NCBI RefSeq assembly: GCF_002575655.3
Contig: NC_053039.3
Span: forward strand, 46,439,290-46,503,289
Origin: Aegilops tauschii subsp. strangulata
Lineage: Eukaryota > Streptophyta > Magnoliopsida > Poales > Poaceae
Reading direction: 5' to 3'
Length of the DNA stretch: 64,000 nt
Each line of letters begins with the position of its first letter. Position 1 is the first letter of the stretch. Shown here one piece after another: positions 20,854 to 33,236 of this stretch. Under the pieces are notes generated by a model that saw only the letters and a program-made list of their open reading frames with translations, did not search any database and was not told the DNA's origin. A program made the position numbers and the translations under genes.

Positions 20854-23351
20854 TGTTGGAAATCATACATACAGATGTATGTGGTCCGATGAATGTTGAG
20901 GCTCGCGGCGGGTATCGTTATTTTCTCACCTTCAGAGATGATTTAAGCAGATATGGGTATATCTACTTAATGAAACATAAGTCTGAAACATTTGAAAAGT
21001 TCAAAGAATTTCAGAGTGAAGTGGAAAATCATCGTAACAAGAAAATAAAGTTTCTATGTCTGATCGTGGAGGAGAATATTTGAGTTACGAGTTTGGTCTA
21101 CATTTGAAACAATGGAATAGTTTCGCAACTCACGCCACCCGGAACACCATAGCGTAATGGTGTGTCCGAACGTCGTAATCGTACTTTACTAGATATGGTG
21201 CGATCTATGATGTCTCTTACTGATTTACCGCCATTTTGCGGTTATGCTTTAGAGACGGCTGCATTCACGTTAAATAGGGCACCATCGAAATCCGTTGAGA
21301 CGACGCCTTATGAACTGTGGTTTGGCAAGAAACCAAAGTTGTCATTTCTTAAAGTTTGGGGCTGCGATGCTTATGTGAAAAAGCTTCAACCTGATAAGCT
21401 CGAACCCAAATCGGAGAAATGTGTCTTCATAGGATACCCAAAGGAAACTGTTGGGTACACCATCTATCACAGATCTGAAGGCAAGACTTCTGTTGCTCAA
21501 TTTGGATCCTTTCTAGAGAAGGAGTTTCTCTCGAAAGAAGTGAGTGGGAGGAAAGAAGAACTTGATGAGGTAACTATACCTGCTCCCTTATTGGAAAGTA
21601 GTTCATCACAAAAACTAGTTCCTGTGACACCTACACCAATTAGTGAGGAAGCTGATGATATTGATCATGAAACTTCAGATCAAGTTACTACTGAACCTCG
21701 TAGGTCAACCAGAGTAAGATCCGCACCAGAGTGGTACGGTAATCCTGTTCTGGAGGTTATGTTACTAGACCATGACGAACCTACGAACTATGAAGAAGCG
21801 ATGGTGAGCCTAGATTCCACAAAATGGCTTGAGGCCATGAAATCTGAGATGGGATCCATGTATGAGAACAAAGTGTGGACTTTGGTTGACTTGCCCGATG
21901 ATCGGCAAGCCATTGAGAATAAATGGATCTTCAAGAAGAAGACTGACGCTGACGGTAATGTTACTGTCTATAAAGCTCGACTTGTTGCAAAAGGTTTTCG
22001 ACAAGTTCAAGGGATTGACTACGATGAGACTTTCTCACCCGTAGCGATGCTTAAGTCTGTTCGAATCATGTTAGTAATTGCCGCATTTTATGATTATGAA
22101 ATTTGCTAAATGGATGTCAAAAGTGCATTCCTGAATGGATTTCTGGAAGAAGAGTTGTATATGATGCAACCAAAAGGTTTTGTCGATCCAAATGGAGCTA
22201 ACAAAGTGTGCAAGCTCCAGCAATCCATTTATGGACTGGTGCAAGCGTCTCGGAGTTGGAATAAACGCTTTGATAGTGTGATCAAAGCATATGGTTTTAT
22301 ACAGACTTTTGGAGAAGCCTGTATTTACAAGAAAGTGAGTGGGAGATCTGTAGCATTTCTGATATTATATGTGGATGACATATTGCTGATTTGAAATGAT
22401 ATAGAATTTCTGGATAGCATAAAAGGATACTTGAATAAGAGTTTTTCAATGAAAGACCTCGGTGAAGCTGCTTACATATTGGGCATCAAGATCTATAGAG
22501 ATAGGTTAAGACGCTTAATTGGATTTTCACAAAGCACATACCTTGACAAAGTTTTGAAGAAGTTCAAAATGGATCAAGCAAAGAAAGGTTTCTTGCCTGT
22601 GTTACAAGGTGTGAAGTTCAGTAAGACTCAATGCCCGACCACTGCAGAAGATAGAGAGAAGATGAAAGATGTTCCCTATGCTTCAGCCATAGGCTCTATC
22701 ATGTATGCAATGTTGTGTACCAGACCTGATGTGTGCCTTGCTATAAGTTTAGCAGGGAGGTACCAAAGTAATCCAGGAGTGGATCACTGGACAGCGGTCA
22801 AGAACATCCTGAAATACCTGAAAAGGACTAAGGATATGTTTCTCGTTTGTGGAGGTGACAAAGAGCTAGTCGTAAATGGTTACGTCGATGCAAGCTTTGA
22901 CACTGATCCGGACGATTCTAAATCGCAAACCAGATACGTGTTTACATTGAACGGTGGAGCTGTCAGTTGGTGCAGTTCTAAACAAAGCGTTGTGGCGTGA
23001 TCTACATGTGAAGCGGAGTACATAGCTGCTTCGGAAGCAGCAAATGAAGGAGTCTGGATGAAGGAGTTCATATCCAATCTAGGTGTCATACCTAGTGCAT
23101 CGGGTCCAATGAAAATCTTTTGTGACAATACTGGTGCAATTGCCTTGGCAAAGGAATCCAAATTTCACAAGAGAACCAAGCACATCAAGAGACACTTCAA
23201 CTCCATCCGGGATCAAGTCCAGGTGGGAGACATAGAAATTTGCAAGATACATACGGATCTGAATGTTGCAGACCCGTTGACTAAGCCTGTTCCACGAGCA
23301 AAACATGATCAGCACCAAGGCTCCATGGGTGTTAGAATCATTACTGTGTAA
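20849..23351 (+). pseudogene. Copia pol remnant: integrase, RT, RNase H (unit A)
   Basis: 20853-21083 starts inside integrase (IIHTDVCGPM); a one-base loss near 21056 then shifts the frame before the SDRGGEY Asp. 21162-22109 gives the integrase C-terminus (VSERRNRTLLDMV) and the RT start; a TAA at 22107-22109 replaces the Trp seen in unit B before QMDVK. 22110-22394 reaches the RT active site YVDD but stops directly after DILLI. 22431-23000 and 23058-23351 cover the RT end and RNase H (CRSP-type WCSSKQSVVA, then CDNTGAIALA), split by a TGA at the DSTCEAEY position that is shared with unit B. Confidence 0.85.
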
Positions 23352-23384
23352 TCTAGATTATTGACTCTAGCGCAAGTGGGAGAC

Positions 23385-24954
23385 TGAAGGAAATATGCCC
23401 TAGAGGCAATAATAAAGTTATTATTTATTTCCTTATATCATGATAAATGTTTATTATTCATGCTAGAATTGTATTAACCGGAAACATAATACTTGTGTGA
23501 ATACATAGACAAACAGAGTGTCACTAGTATGCCTCTACTTGACTAGCTCATTGATCAAAGATGGTTATGTTTCCTAGCCATTGACATGAGTTGTCATTTG
23601 ATTAACGGGATCACATCATTAGGAGAATGATGTGATTGACTTGACCCATTCCGTTAGCTTTGCACACGATCGTTTAGTATTCTGCTATTGCTTTCTTCAT
23701 GACTTATACATGTTCCTATGACTATGAGATTATGCAACTCCCGTTTACTGGAGGAACACTTTGTGTGCTACCAAACGTCACAACGTAACTGGGTGATTAT
23801 AAAGGTGCTCTACAGGTGTCTCCGAAAGTACTTGTTGGGTTGGCGTATTTCGAGATTAGGGCTTGTCACTCCGATTGTCGGAGAGGTATCTCTGGGCCCA
23901 CTCGGTAATGCACATCACTATAAGCCTTGCAAGCATTGTAACTAATGAGTTAGTTGAGGGATGATGTATTACGGAGCGAGTAAAGAGGCTTGCTGGTAAC
24001 GAGATTGAACTAGGTATTGAGATACTGACGATCGAATCTCGGGCAAGTAACTTACCGATGACAAAGGGAACAACGTATGTTGTTATGCGGTTTGACCAAT
24101 AAAGATCTTCGTAGAATATGTGGGAGCTAATATGAGCATCCAGGTTCCGCTATTGGTTATAGACCGGAGACGTGTCTCGGTCATGTCTACCTAGTTCTCG
24201 AACCCGTAGGGTCCGCACGCTTAAAGTTCGATGACAGTTATATTTTGAGTTTACGGGTTTTAATGTACCGAAGGTTGTTCGGAGTCCCGGATGAGATCAC
24301 GGACATGACGAGGAGTCTCGAAATGGTCGAGACGTTAAGATTGATATATTGGAATTTTATATTCGGACACCGGATAAGTTCCGGGGGTTATCGGATATAT
24401 ATCGGAGAAACCGGGAGGTTACCGGAACCCCCCGGGTGTTTTTGGGCCTCATGGGCCCAAGTGGTGGAAGAGGAGAGGCGGCCAGCTAGGGGCGCGCGGC
24501 CCCCTAGCCCAAACCAAATTGGACTAGGGGGCCGGCCCCCCCTTTCCTTCTTCTTCTCCTCCCGTTCCTTCCCCTCTCCTACTTGGACTGGGAAAGAGGG
24601 GGGAATCCTACTTAGAGTAGGATTGCCCCCTTTGGGCGCGCCTCCTCCCCTTGGCCGGCCCTCTCCTCCTCCCCCTTTATATACGGAGGAGGGGGCACCC
24701 CATAGACACAACAATTGATCTCTTGGATCTCTTAGCCGTGTGTGGTGCCCCCCTCCACCATAATCCACCTCGATAATATCGTAGCGGTGCTTAGGCGAAG
24801 CCCTGCGTCGTTAGAACATCATCATCATCACCACGCCATCGTGCTGACGGAACTCTCCCTCAAAGCTCGGCTGGATCGGAGTTCGAGGGACGTCATCGAG
24901 TTGAACGTGTGTAGAACTCGGAGGTGCCGTGCGTTCGGTACTTGATCGGTCGGA
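23385..24954 (+). repeat. Copia 3' LTR, cut at the duplication joint (unit A)
   Basis: It begins TGAAGG just after the purine tract GCAAGTGGGAGAC. 1570 of about 1726 bp remain. The TATA motif TTTATATAC is at 24676-24684. The lost part is the far right end. Confidence 0.9.
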
Positions 24955-24964
24955 GGTACCTTGT
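24945..24964. other. Tandem duplication joint: Copia 3' LTR joined to CACTA interior
   Basis: Up to 24954 the sequence follows the Copia LTR (compare 54541-54557). From 24955 it switches to CACTA interior sequence leading into the small membrane-protein gene and TNP2. The last 156 bp of the LTR are missing. Neither element end lies here, so this is a rearrangement breakpoint and not a transposition boundary. Microhomology cannot be judged because the left end of unit A is not in the window. Confidence 0.85.
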
Positions 24965-25069
24965 GGTGAGCCTCTTGTTCTTATCTGTTTTATATAAAAA
25001 ATCATGTTTGTGTGATTTAGATATATAGTTACTCGTATAATTATCTTACCCGTACATTGTTTGTTATAC

Positions 25070-25521
25070 ATAGTGCCATGGTTTTGATATCCTTCCCCGT
25101 CAGCCCTCGTCCGGGTTATGATTCGGATGTGGTATATTCTCTTTTATAACTATTTGTTGCATTTGGTGTTTATGACAAATTATGCCCATCAAGTTGACCT
25201 AGATATTTTTATCTAGGAGGTATGTGAACCGGAAATTCCAACCGACCCTATTGTCAAGAGGTCAAATTTAGTTAAAAGAGAAAACGAGTATTTGAAAGAA
25301 AATTGAAAAGAATTGAGGGGGAGAAGATGGAATTGGAGTTGCATGTTGCCGATGTCGTCGATGATCAAAAGATGAAGATGGAGAAAATGCACTTGAAGAT
25401 TAGAAAGATTAGAAAATATGCCATTGATAGTGAGGCTTGGTATCACTATGCTGTTGGATCAATTGTTACCTTAGTTGCGATCTTGATCGCATTTGTTGTT
25501 GCATTTAAATGCTTTAGCTAG
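25070..25521 (+). pseudogene. Small CACTA protein with coiled coil and membrane segment (unit B)
   Basis: A short exon-like piece (about 25077-25130, MVLISFPVSPRPGYDSD, then a GTATATTC donor-like site) is followed by a segment from about 25215 reading CEPEIPTDPIVKRSNLVKREN. A one-base loss in an A-run near 25300 shifts the frame. The downstream frame to 25521 is acidic/basic helical (first ATG 25327, MELELHVADVVDD) and ends with a hydrophobic stretch of about 20 residues (VGSIVTLVAILIAFVVAFKC), a likely single membrane helix. I recall the same small protein from many wheat CACTA elements; its role is unknown to me. It sits just 5' of TNP2, possibly in one transcription unit. Confidence 0.5.
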
Positions 25522-25610
25522 AGAGTTATTTGTATGTTGCATTTAAGTATTGTATGAACTTTATGTATGAACTTCTATTAATTTGGTCTATTCGGTGCTG
25601 TGTAATGAAG

Positions 25611-28600
25611 ATGAGCCGGCAATGGATGTACGATGAGCAATGCTCTCCCCAGTGCGTTAATGGCGTGCAAACTCTTCTGCTTGCGGCTGAGGCAAACAAG
25701 AATGACCAGAATTACTCTAAGTCAAGAACCATTCACGTCCACCTGTTTGAGTCCGGTTTCATGCCCCACTATAATGTTTGTACCAAGCACGGAGAAAGAG
25801 GGGTTATGATGGAAGACAATGAAGAAGAAGAGGACGACGACAACTATCTTGGCCATGGGTTCCCTGAATATGTTGGTACAACAATGGGGGAAGAAGCTGA
25901 GCAGGCAATGCGGGAAGAAGGTGAAGAAGAGGCATTAGATGAGCCCGCTGATGATCTAGGTCGGGCCATTGCCGATGCAAAGAGAAACTGCGCAAGTGAA
26001 AAGGAGAAGAATAAGTTGCAGCGCATGTTAGAGGATCACAAGAAATTGTTGTACCCGAATTGCGAAGCTGACAAGAAAAAGCTAGGCACAACACTGGAAT
26101 TGCTGCAACGGAAGGCAGAGAATGTTGTATCTGACAAGGGATTTGAAAAGTTGCTGATAATGTTAAAGAAGATGCTTCCAAAGGACAACTAATTGCTCGA
26201 GAGTACGTACGAAGCAACAAAGGTTGTCCGCCCTCTAGGGTTAGAGGTGTAGACGATACATGCATGCCCTAATGACTACATCCTCTACTGCGGTGAGTAT
26301 GAGGATTTGAACGCGTGCCCGGTATGCGGTGCATTGCGGTATAAGATCAGCCGCGATGACCCTGGTGATGTCAAGGGCGAGCGCCCCCGGAAGAAGATTC
26401 CTGCCAAGGTGATGTGGTATGCTCCTATAATACCACGGTTGAAACGTATGCCAAGTTGATGCGATGGCACAGAGAAGACCGTAAGAAAGACGGGAAGTTG
26501 AGAGTACCCGCTGATGGGTCGCAGTGGAGAAAAATCGAGAGAAAGTACTGGGAGGACTTTGCAGGTGACGCAAGGAACGTATGGTTTGGTCTAAGCGCGC
26601 ATGGCATTAATCCTTTTGGGGAGCAGAGCAGCAACCATAGCACCTGGCCTGTGACTATATGTATGTATAACCTTCCTCCTTGGTTGAGCATGAAGCGGAA
26701 GTTCATTATGATGCCAGTGCTCATCCAAGGCCCTAAGCAACCCGGCAACGACATTGATGTGTACCTAAGGCCATTAGTTGAAGAACTCTTACAGCTGTGG
26801 AATGGAAAAGGTGTACCTGCATGGGATGAGCTCGATCCGGAAGAATTTGACCTACAGGCATTGCTGTTTGTGACCATCAATGATTGTCCTGCTCTCAGTA
26901 ACCTTTCAGGACAAACAAACAAGGGATACCGCGCATGCACGCACTGTTTGGATGATACCGACAATATATATTTGAATAATTGTAAGAAGAATGTGTACCT
27001 GGGACATCGTCGATTTCTTCCGAGCAGGCATCCCGTAAGAAAGAAAGGCTAGCATTTCAAAGGTGAGGCGGATCACTGGACGAAGCCTCGCCACCGTACT
27101 GGTGCTGATGTACATGATATGGTCAAGGATTTGAAGGTAATCTTTGGAAAGGGTCCTGGCGGACAACCTGTTCCGAATGACGCTGACGGACGCGCACCCA
27201 TGTGAAAGAAGAAATCTATATTTTGGGACCTGCCCTATTGGAAAGACCTAGAGGCCCGCTCTGCAATCGACGTGATGCACATGACGAAGAATCTCTGCGT
27301 GACCCTGCTTGCCTTCTTGGGCGTGTATGAGAAGACAAAAGATACACCGGAGGCACGGGAGAACCAACAACGTATTCACGGAAAAGACGGCATACATCAG
27401 GGTCATGCCATCTATGCTCTTACCAAAGAAGAGAAGGAAATCTACTTTGAATGCCTGCTCAGTATGAAGGTACCATCTGGCTTGTCGTCGAATATAAAGG
27501 GAATAATAAATATGGTAGAGAAAAAGTTCCAGAACCTAAAGTCTCATGACTGCCACATGATTATGATGCAACTACTTTCGGTTGCATTGAGGGGCTTCTA
27601 CCAAAAAACGTTTGATTAGCCATTGTGAAGCTACGTGCATTCCTCAATGCAATCTCTCAGAAGGTAATCGATCCAGAAATCATACCAAGGTTAGAGAATG
27701 ATTTGGCGCAATGTCTTGTCAGTTTTGAGTTGGTGTTCCCACCATCCTTCTTCAACATCATGACGCACGTCCTAGTTCACCTATGCGAAGAGATTAACGT
27801 TCTGGGTCCTGTATTTCTGCACAATATGTCCCCTTTGAGAGGTTCATGGGAGTATTAAAGAAATATGTTCATAACCGTGCTAGGCCAGAAGGAAGCATCT
27901 CCAAGGCCCATGAAAATGAGGAGGTCATTGAGTTTTGTATTGACTTTATTCCTGACCTTAAGCCGATTGGTGTTCCTGAATCGCGGCATAAGGGCAGTCT
28001 GGGTGGAAAAGGCACGCTAGGAGCGGATCAAATAATATGTATGGACGGGCATTCTCTCACTCAACCACACTACACAGTTCTACAAAATTCTGCCTTGATG
28101 GCTCCGTATATGGAGCAACACAAGAATTTTCTACGTTCCAAACACCAAGAGCAGTCTGACGACTGGATTACACGTGAACAAACGGGGACTTTCGCCGGTT
28201 GGTTGCAAACATGTGCCATGCATGACGCCGCTGTTGAAGATGACCTGTACTTGCTGTCCCAGTTACCATCTTCAAATATAATGACTTTCAAAGGGTACGA
28301 GATAAATGGGAATACATTTTACACGATCGCCCAAGATACGAAGAGCACCAACCAAAATAGTGGTGTCTGCTTTGATGCAGCAACCAAGAGGGGAAAGGAC
28401 ACATATTATGGTTACATAGAGGACATATGAGAACTTGACTATGGATGTGGTTTGAAGGTCCCTTTGTTTCGGTGCAAATGGGTCAATATGACACGAGGCG
28501 GGGTAACGGAAGACCCGCAGTACGGAATGACAACAGTGGATCTCAACAATCTTGCGTACGCAGACGAACCATTCGTCCTAGCCAATGATGTGGCGCAGGT

Positions 28601-28928
28601 TTTCTATGTGAAGCACATGTCTACCAAGACGAGAAAAAGAAAACATAAGGATGCGAATACATCATACAATGAGTCAAAGCGCCACATAGTTCTTTCATGG
28701 AAAAGAAACATTGTGGGAGTGGATGACAAGACAGATATGTGAGAAGATTATGAGAAGTTTGATGAAATTGCTCCATTCAGAGTGAATATTGACCCGAGCA
28801 TCCAGTTAAATGATGAAGATTGTCCATGGTTACGGCGCAAAGGGACACACACACGAAGAAAAAGTTTCACACACAAAGATCCCACTCTGGGATGTGATCG
28901 GCTTCACTGTCATCACTTTCTTCTGTAG
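25611..28928 (+). pseudogene. TNP2-type CACTA transposase, broken (unit B)
   Basis: The start MSRQWMYDEQC and TIHVHLFESGFM resemble the transposase-associated domain at the N-terminus of TNP2, but the Cys motif between AAEANK and SRTIHV is deleted. An acidic linker (EDNEEEEDDD) and a charged helical stretch follow to PKDN, then a TAA at 26190-26192. The core (26414-27052, 27272-27619), the DUF4218-like block (27625-27858) and the DUF4216-like end (27846-28430, 28452-28742, to TAG 28926-28928) follow in pieces. Stops private to B include TAG at about 27050 (Lys in A), TGA near 27204 (Trp in A) and TGA at 28740. The damage near 26440 is shared with A. Confidence 0.85.
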
Positions 28929-30195
28929 TGCGTTTTCGGACTTGTATATCTGGAAAGTCCCACTTTGAACAAACCGTAGGGAATCTTTGTAATAGTTAGG
29001 GTGCTTATGTGTTTTGGCATTTGTAACGTGTACTTTCGTGCTTCGGACAACGTCTACCTTTCTGACTTCATCTGCTATTTTTCAGCTCATTTAGTGAATT
29101 TTTTAGAGCTAAATGACCCTGAAATTGAAAAGCACTACAAATGAACTCTGAAAAGGTTGAAAGTTGGCATGGCATCATCATTTCACCCACATAGCATGTG
29201 CAAAATAGTTGAGAGGGTTACGACAAAAACTGGATGCACTTCGTGTATAAAATGGACCATCTCTTTCGAAGTATTATGGTTTCGGACGAAAACTCATCCG
29301 TAACAAAGGCATTTCATTTTTTAAACCTATTACAACTCCAGACTTTTTGTGCGTTCAGTATGCACCATTCAAAGCCACGTCATTAATTTTCAATCCTTTC
29401 TGACTTCATTTGCTATTTTTCATGCATTTACTGATTTTTTGAGCTAAATGACCCTGTAATTGAAAAGCATTACAAATAAACTCTGAAAAGGTTGAAAGTT
29501 GGCATGGTATCATCATTTCACCCACATAGCATGTGCAAAAAAGTAGAAAGGGTTACGACAAAAACTGGATGCAATTCGTGTACAAAATGGACGATCTCTT
29601 TCGAAGTATGTGGGTTTCGGACAAAAACTCATCTGTTACAAAGGCATTTCATTTTTTTAAATAACCTAAGTATTACCAAATTGAATATAATGATAAAACA
29701 CACTAATATTAAAAATAAGAAAAAGAATCACTAAAAAATCTATTTTTAAAGTTAAGTTATTCACAAACTAGTGATTCACGCAAATTTCAAATAATTTAAA
29801 TTTAAACTATTCAAATTTGAAAACTACTAGCACTAACAGAAGTTTGTAATTTTTTGTACCTAAAGCAAAAGTATTCACAAAGAAACTCTAAATACAGCAA
29901 AAAACAACTCAGAAATAAATAAAAGAAATTAAATAAAGCAGAAAAGAAAAACTAAATAAAAAAGCCCGCCTACTGGGCCACAGCGGCCTGCATACGACTA
30001 GAAACCAAACCTATAGTTCGGCCAGGATGCAGGCTCACAAGCCCAGTAGGCCCAAGAGGGCAGCGCAACACATGTAGGCCCAGAAGCCTGCTTTAGAGAG
30101 GAGCTTGAAGGAGCAGCCATGACTGGGTTTATAAATCAGTGCGACTGCCCTTCGCTCGGCGAGGTGGGACTAAATTTTGTGCACCGCGGGGTGGC
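28929..30195. repeat. CACTA#1 interior non-coding region with 338-bp direct repeat (unit B)
   Basis: This mirrors unit A: direct copies start at 29060 and 29398 with TTCTGACTTCAT, followed by A-rich DNA and a GGCCCA-rich stretch. No gene is visible. Confidence 0.7.
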
Positions 30196-30383
30196 ACGGC
30201 ACCCCCTTTAGTAGCGGTTTGTGGTTCCAACCGGTACTAAAGGGGGGGGGGTCTTTAGTACTGGTTGCAGCCACGACCTGGTAATAAATGGGGTCGCTTC
30301 CCGCCGTTTGGCCTGGCCAAATTTGACCTTTAGTACCGGTTGGTGCCACCAACCGGTACTAAAGGCCCCTCCTATATATATAG
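30196..30383 (+). promoter_or_regulatory. Subterminal-type repeats and TATA box (unit B)
   Basis: TTTAGTACCGGTT words and inverted copies are followed by CTATATATATAG at 30372-30383. Some repeats are diverged from unit A, for example GTAGCGG and GGTAATAAA. The GC-rich leader then runs to about 30715. Confidence 0.55.
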
Positions 30384-30746
30384 CACTTACGAAAATTTCA
30401 GTTTCATCTCCCACTTCTCCAATCTATTTCGACATCGCCGCCGCCCCGTACGCTGCCCCGTCCTCCGCCGTCGCCCATCGCCGCCCCCGCCACGTGCCGT
30501 CGCCGTCTCCGTCCCCGTCGTCGCCACCCCCGTCCCCGTCTCCGTCCCAGTCGTCGCCGCCCCCGTCCCCGTCGACGCCCCGGCCTGTCGTCGCCGTCCC
30601 CGTCGTCGCGTCTCGCGCCGCCGCCCCGTACGCCGCCGCCCCGTCGCAGCGCCGGTCGATCGCCGCCCCCCGTCGCCGCCGCGGTCGCCCCGCGGTGTAA
30701 GCCCCCTACTCACGCCATGGTCGCGCCCCGATCGAGCCCCCGCTCG

Positions 30747-30804
30747 TACACACACACACACGCACACGCACACGCGCGCGTCCACACACACACACACACA
30801 CACA
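30747..30804. repeat. CA/CG microsatellite (unit B)
   Basis: CA repeats with CGCACACGCACACGCGCGCG in the middle, longer than the unit A copy. Confidence 0.9.
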
Positions 30805-30829
30805 TTTTTTTAACTTATTTTCTGTTTTC

Positions 30830-31464
30830 TGTTTTTTAGATTAATGTCAAAGTTTTAGCTAGCTAAATGAACTAGATTAATGCATGTCAAATTGTTAATT
30901 AGATGATCGAATTAGATGAATTACCTGGATAAGAATGTTAGATTAATGTCAAATTTTAGATGAATTAGATAGAAAAGTTAGATATTAATGTCAAATGTTA
31001 GATGAATTAGATGAATTAGCTAGATATTAATTAATGTCAAATGTTAGATGAATTAGATGAGTTAGTTTTTTATACTTTTTGTTATAGATGAATTAGATAT
31101 ATTAATGTTAGATGAATTAGTAAGTGCTTAGTCCAATTAGTAACAAAATTAATAAGTGCTTAATTGAATTAGTAAGTGCTTAGTTGAATTAGTAAGAAAA
31201 TTAATTAGTTTTATTTATAGTAAGTGCTTAGTTGAACTAGTTGAATCAATAGAATTAGTTTATTTTTAGTAAGAAAGTTTAGGTATATGAGATTTGATGA
31301 TCTAATTAAAATTTTACTATATAGAACTAGCTACTTTACTTTTAGTAAGAAAATTAATAGAACTAGTTATTTTTAGTAAGTGCTTAGTTGAATTAATAGA
31401 ACTAGTTGAATTAATAGAACTAGTAAGTGTTTATCAATTAATGTTTCAACTATGAACATAGGAA
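30830..31464. repeat. AT-rich degenerate repeats in leader intron (unit B)
   Basis: TTAGATGAATTAG-like and AGTAAGTGCTTAG-like repeats as in unit A, with small indels between the copies. No ORF. Confidence 0.6.
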
Positions 31465-32687
31465 ATGTCTGACGATGAAAAGGATTTCGGTATGTGCGAA
31501 TACTGCAAAGACGAGTACGGCCCGTGCGATAGAAATTTCCTAGTTGATGGTAGGCGCTTTAGCATCAAGCTCGACGAGACCTTCGAAGTGGATACAGTAA
31601 GTCACAATGACAAGTCTTTTTTCATAATTAAGCATGACTTATGCTTCATTTGCTTCAACTTCTAATTTTAAAATTTTACTATTCTACTAGCGTATCCCCT
31701 GCCATGCAAGAATTTTTGTCTTGGATAAGATAGGTTTCAGTCGTATGAAAACTACAGAGGTAAAGAGAGTTTACTTGAAGACCGAGCATGGTTATACTTT
31801 CGACGCAAAATTATACAATGTAGACACCTACACCTATTTTGAATGCAAAACTTGGCAAGCTCTATGCAAGGCTTATGCATTTGAGCCTGATATGGTTATC
31901 ACCTTTGATATTCATCCGGAAGATGATATTGAAGGTAATATCGACATCTGGGTCGATGTGCAGACACCTCCAGTTCTACCATTACATGAGTTTCTCGACC
32001 ATATTTATGTCTTCGATATTGTTTATTCAAAAATAGTTGACAACTAATTTCTATTGACAGCTTATTTCCATTCAAGCAAACATGTCCGGTGCTTGGTAGA
32101 CAGGACCGTCCATTGTCCCGGGGCTGAACTAAACTACGAGGAGATAAGTCATTATGTTTCATGGCTTGAGGATCTTGATGCTATCAAGAGAAATTATTTT
32201 CCTAGACTTTCAAATCTTAGTACTCAAAACATGCGACCAATAGTGTTCGTATTGAACTACGGTCACATCTATTTAGGAAAGATGGTAAGATTTTTACTAT
32301 TTGTCCTCAGTGCATCTTTTGCATACATTATTTTTAAGCTAAACTTCATTGCTAAGTATGTTACTATACGATGTTCTTCAACAGGGACTCCCAATGATAG
32401 TTGTGCCTCAGTGGATCAAGACTAAAGGTCGCATGTCAATGGTTAGCTTACGGCCAAGACATCCTACATCGCACATGAGTGCATTCAGGATTTCTAAAAC
32501 CGGGGAATGCTTAATAGTGAAAGACTGGAGCAAAATTGTGAAGGATCGCAGAGAAGTACTAGCGGGAAGCAATCAGAAGCGCAACCCACGATTAGGAGAC
32601 AGGTTCATCTGCATGCTCCAATAAGATGAATCAGGAGAGCTACAAATGTTCTATGCTATTTTACCTGAGGGAGAGCAGCAGGAGTGA
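31465..32687 (+). pseudogene. CACTA#1 second gene, four exons, tandem B3-like product (unit B, broken)
   Basis: Exons by alignment: 31465-31596 (donor GTAAGT intact), 31691-31985, 32061-32284, 32385-32687. Exon 1 opens MSDDEKDFGMCEYCKDE with clustered Cys (CEYC..., then CDRN), a possible metal-binding start. The two B3-like segments are better preserved than in unit A: the first contains VKRVYLKTEHGYTFDAK and WQALCKAYAFEPDMV; the second VPQWIKTKGRMSMVSLRP, CLIVKDWSKIVKD and GDRFICMLQ. Private lesions are the second donor changed from GTGAGT to ATGAGT (31986) and a TAA after CMLQ where A has Tyr. The intact parts of A and B complement each other, so the ancestor at the time of duplication may have been intact. 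Confidence 0.65.
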
Positions 32688-32986
32688 TTAGCTAGTTCCT
32701 GCTCTTAGTACTTGTCCTCTCATGTCCGTGTTCTTCGTCCTGAACTTAATCTCAAAGTGATTTGCTTTTGTGGTCTTATGAATGCTTATAATCTCATGAC
32801 CATGTTGAACTCGATGATATCTTTGCTTCTGGTACAAGTGAATGTTTCTTCTTTAATCTAGTGTTGGTGGTGATTAGATAGCGGTAACGACTATGATGAT
32901 TAAATAGTGGTAATGACTATGATGATTATTAGCTAGTGTTGTTGGTGATGATATGGTGCAAGAGTTTTTATATTAATATGATGATG
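32688..32986. other. 3' flank of the CACTA#1 second gene (unit B)
   Basis: Almost identical to unit A 6436-6734. AT-rich with short GATTAGATAGCGGTAA-like repeats. No gene seen. Confidence 0.4.
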
Positions 32987-33157
32987 ATGAGTTATTATAT
33001 CATTTATGAAAGAACCGCGGATTAGTTTCAACTGGATGGATCCTAGCTAAGTGATCAAGTAATATGGATTATCAATAATCCATATTACTTGATCACTTAG
33101 GATCCATCCACTTAAAACTAATCCGCGGTTCTTTCACCTAGTGATTTAATAACTCAT
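32987..33157. repeat. Long foldback hairpin (unit B)
   Basis: The arms 32987-33071 and 33075-33157 are near-perfect reverse complements. Over the core of the hairpin I see no difference from unit A, although flanking sequence does differ. Confidence 0.85.
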
Positions 33158-33236
33158 TATAATGTAAAAACAATCTCTAAATTAAATGGAAAACACAAAA
33201 TTAAAGGAAAAATAAATAATAAAACCAAAACCCCCA

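Larger units (their letters stand above)
1..24954. repeat. Unit A of a tandem segmental duplication (left end outside window)
   Basis: Base 1 aligns with 26192, and the match continues in the same order and orientation through CACTA#1, the Maximus-like remnant, CACTA#2, the Gypsy 3' half and the Copia element. The A-to-B offset moves from 26191 to about 26254, then 25825, 25815 and 25785, and finally about 29600 as private indels accumulate. The unit ends inside the Copia 3' LTR at 24954. Unit B carries 1237 bp (24955-26191) that precede the equivalent of base 1, so unit A should be about 26.2 kb with its start outside the window. Differences are scattered substitutions and indels, so this is not an exact duplicate. 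Confidence 0.93.
20232..24954 (+). mobile_element. Angela/WIS/BARE-like Copia element, internally deleted (unit A)
   Basis: It starts TGAAGGAAATATGCCC at 20232 and is inserted in the Gypsy pol. A deletion joins LTR base 20853 to integrase coding sequence, removing the rest of the 5' LTR, leader, gag, protease and the integrase start. The 3' LTR is cut at the duplication joint. The same insertion point in unit B (46017) shows that insertion preceded the duplication. Confidence 0.9.
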
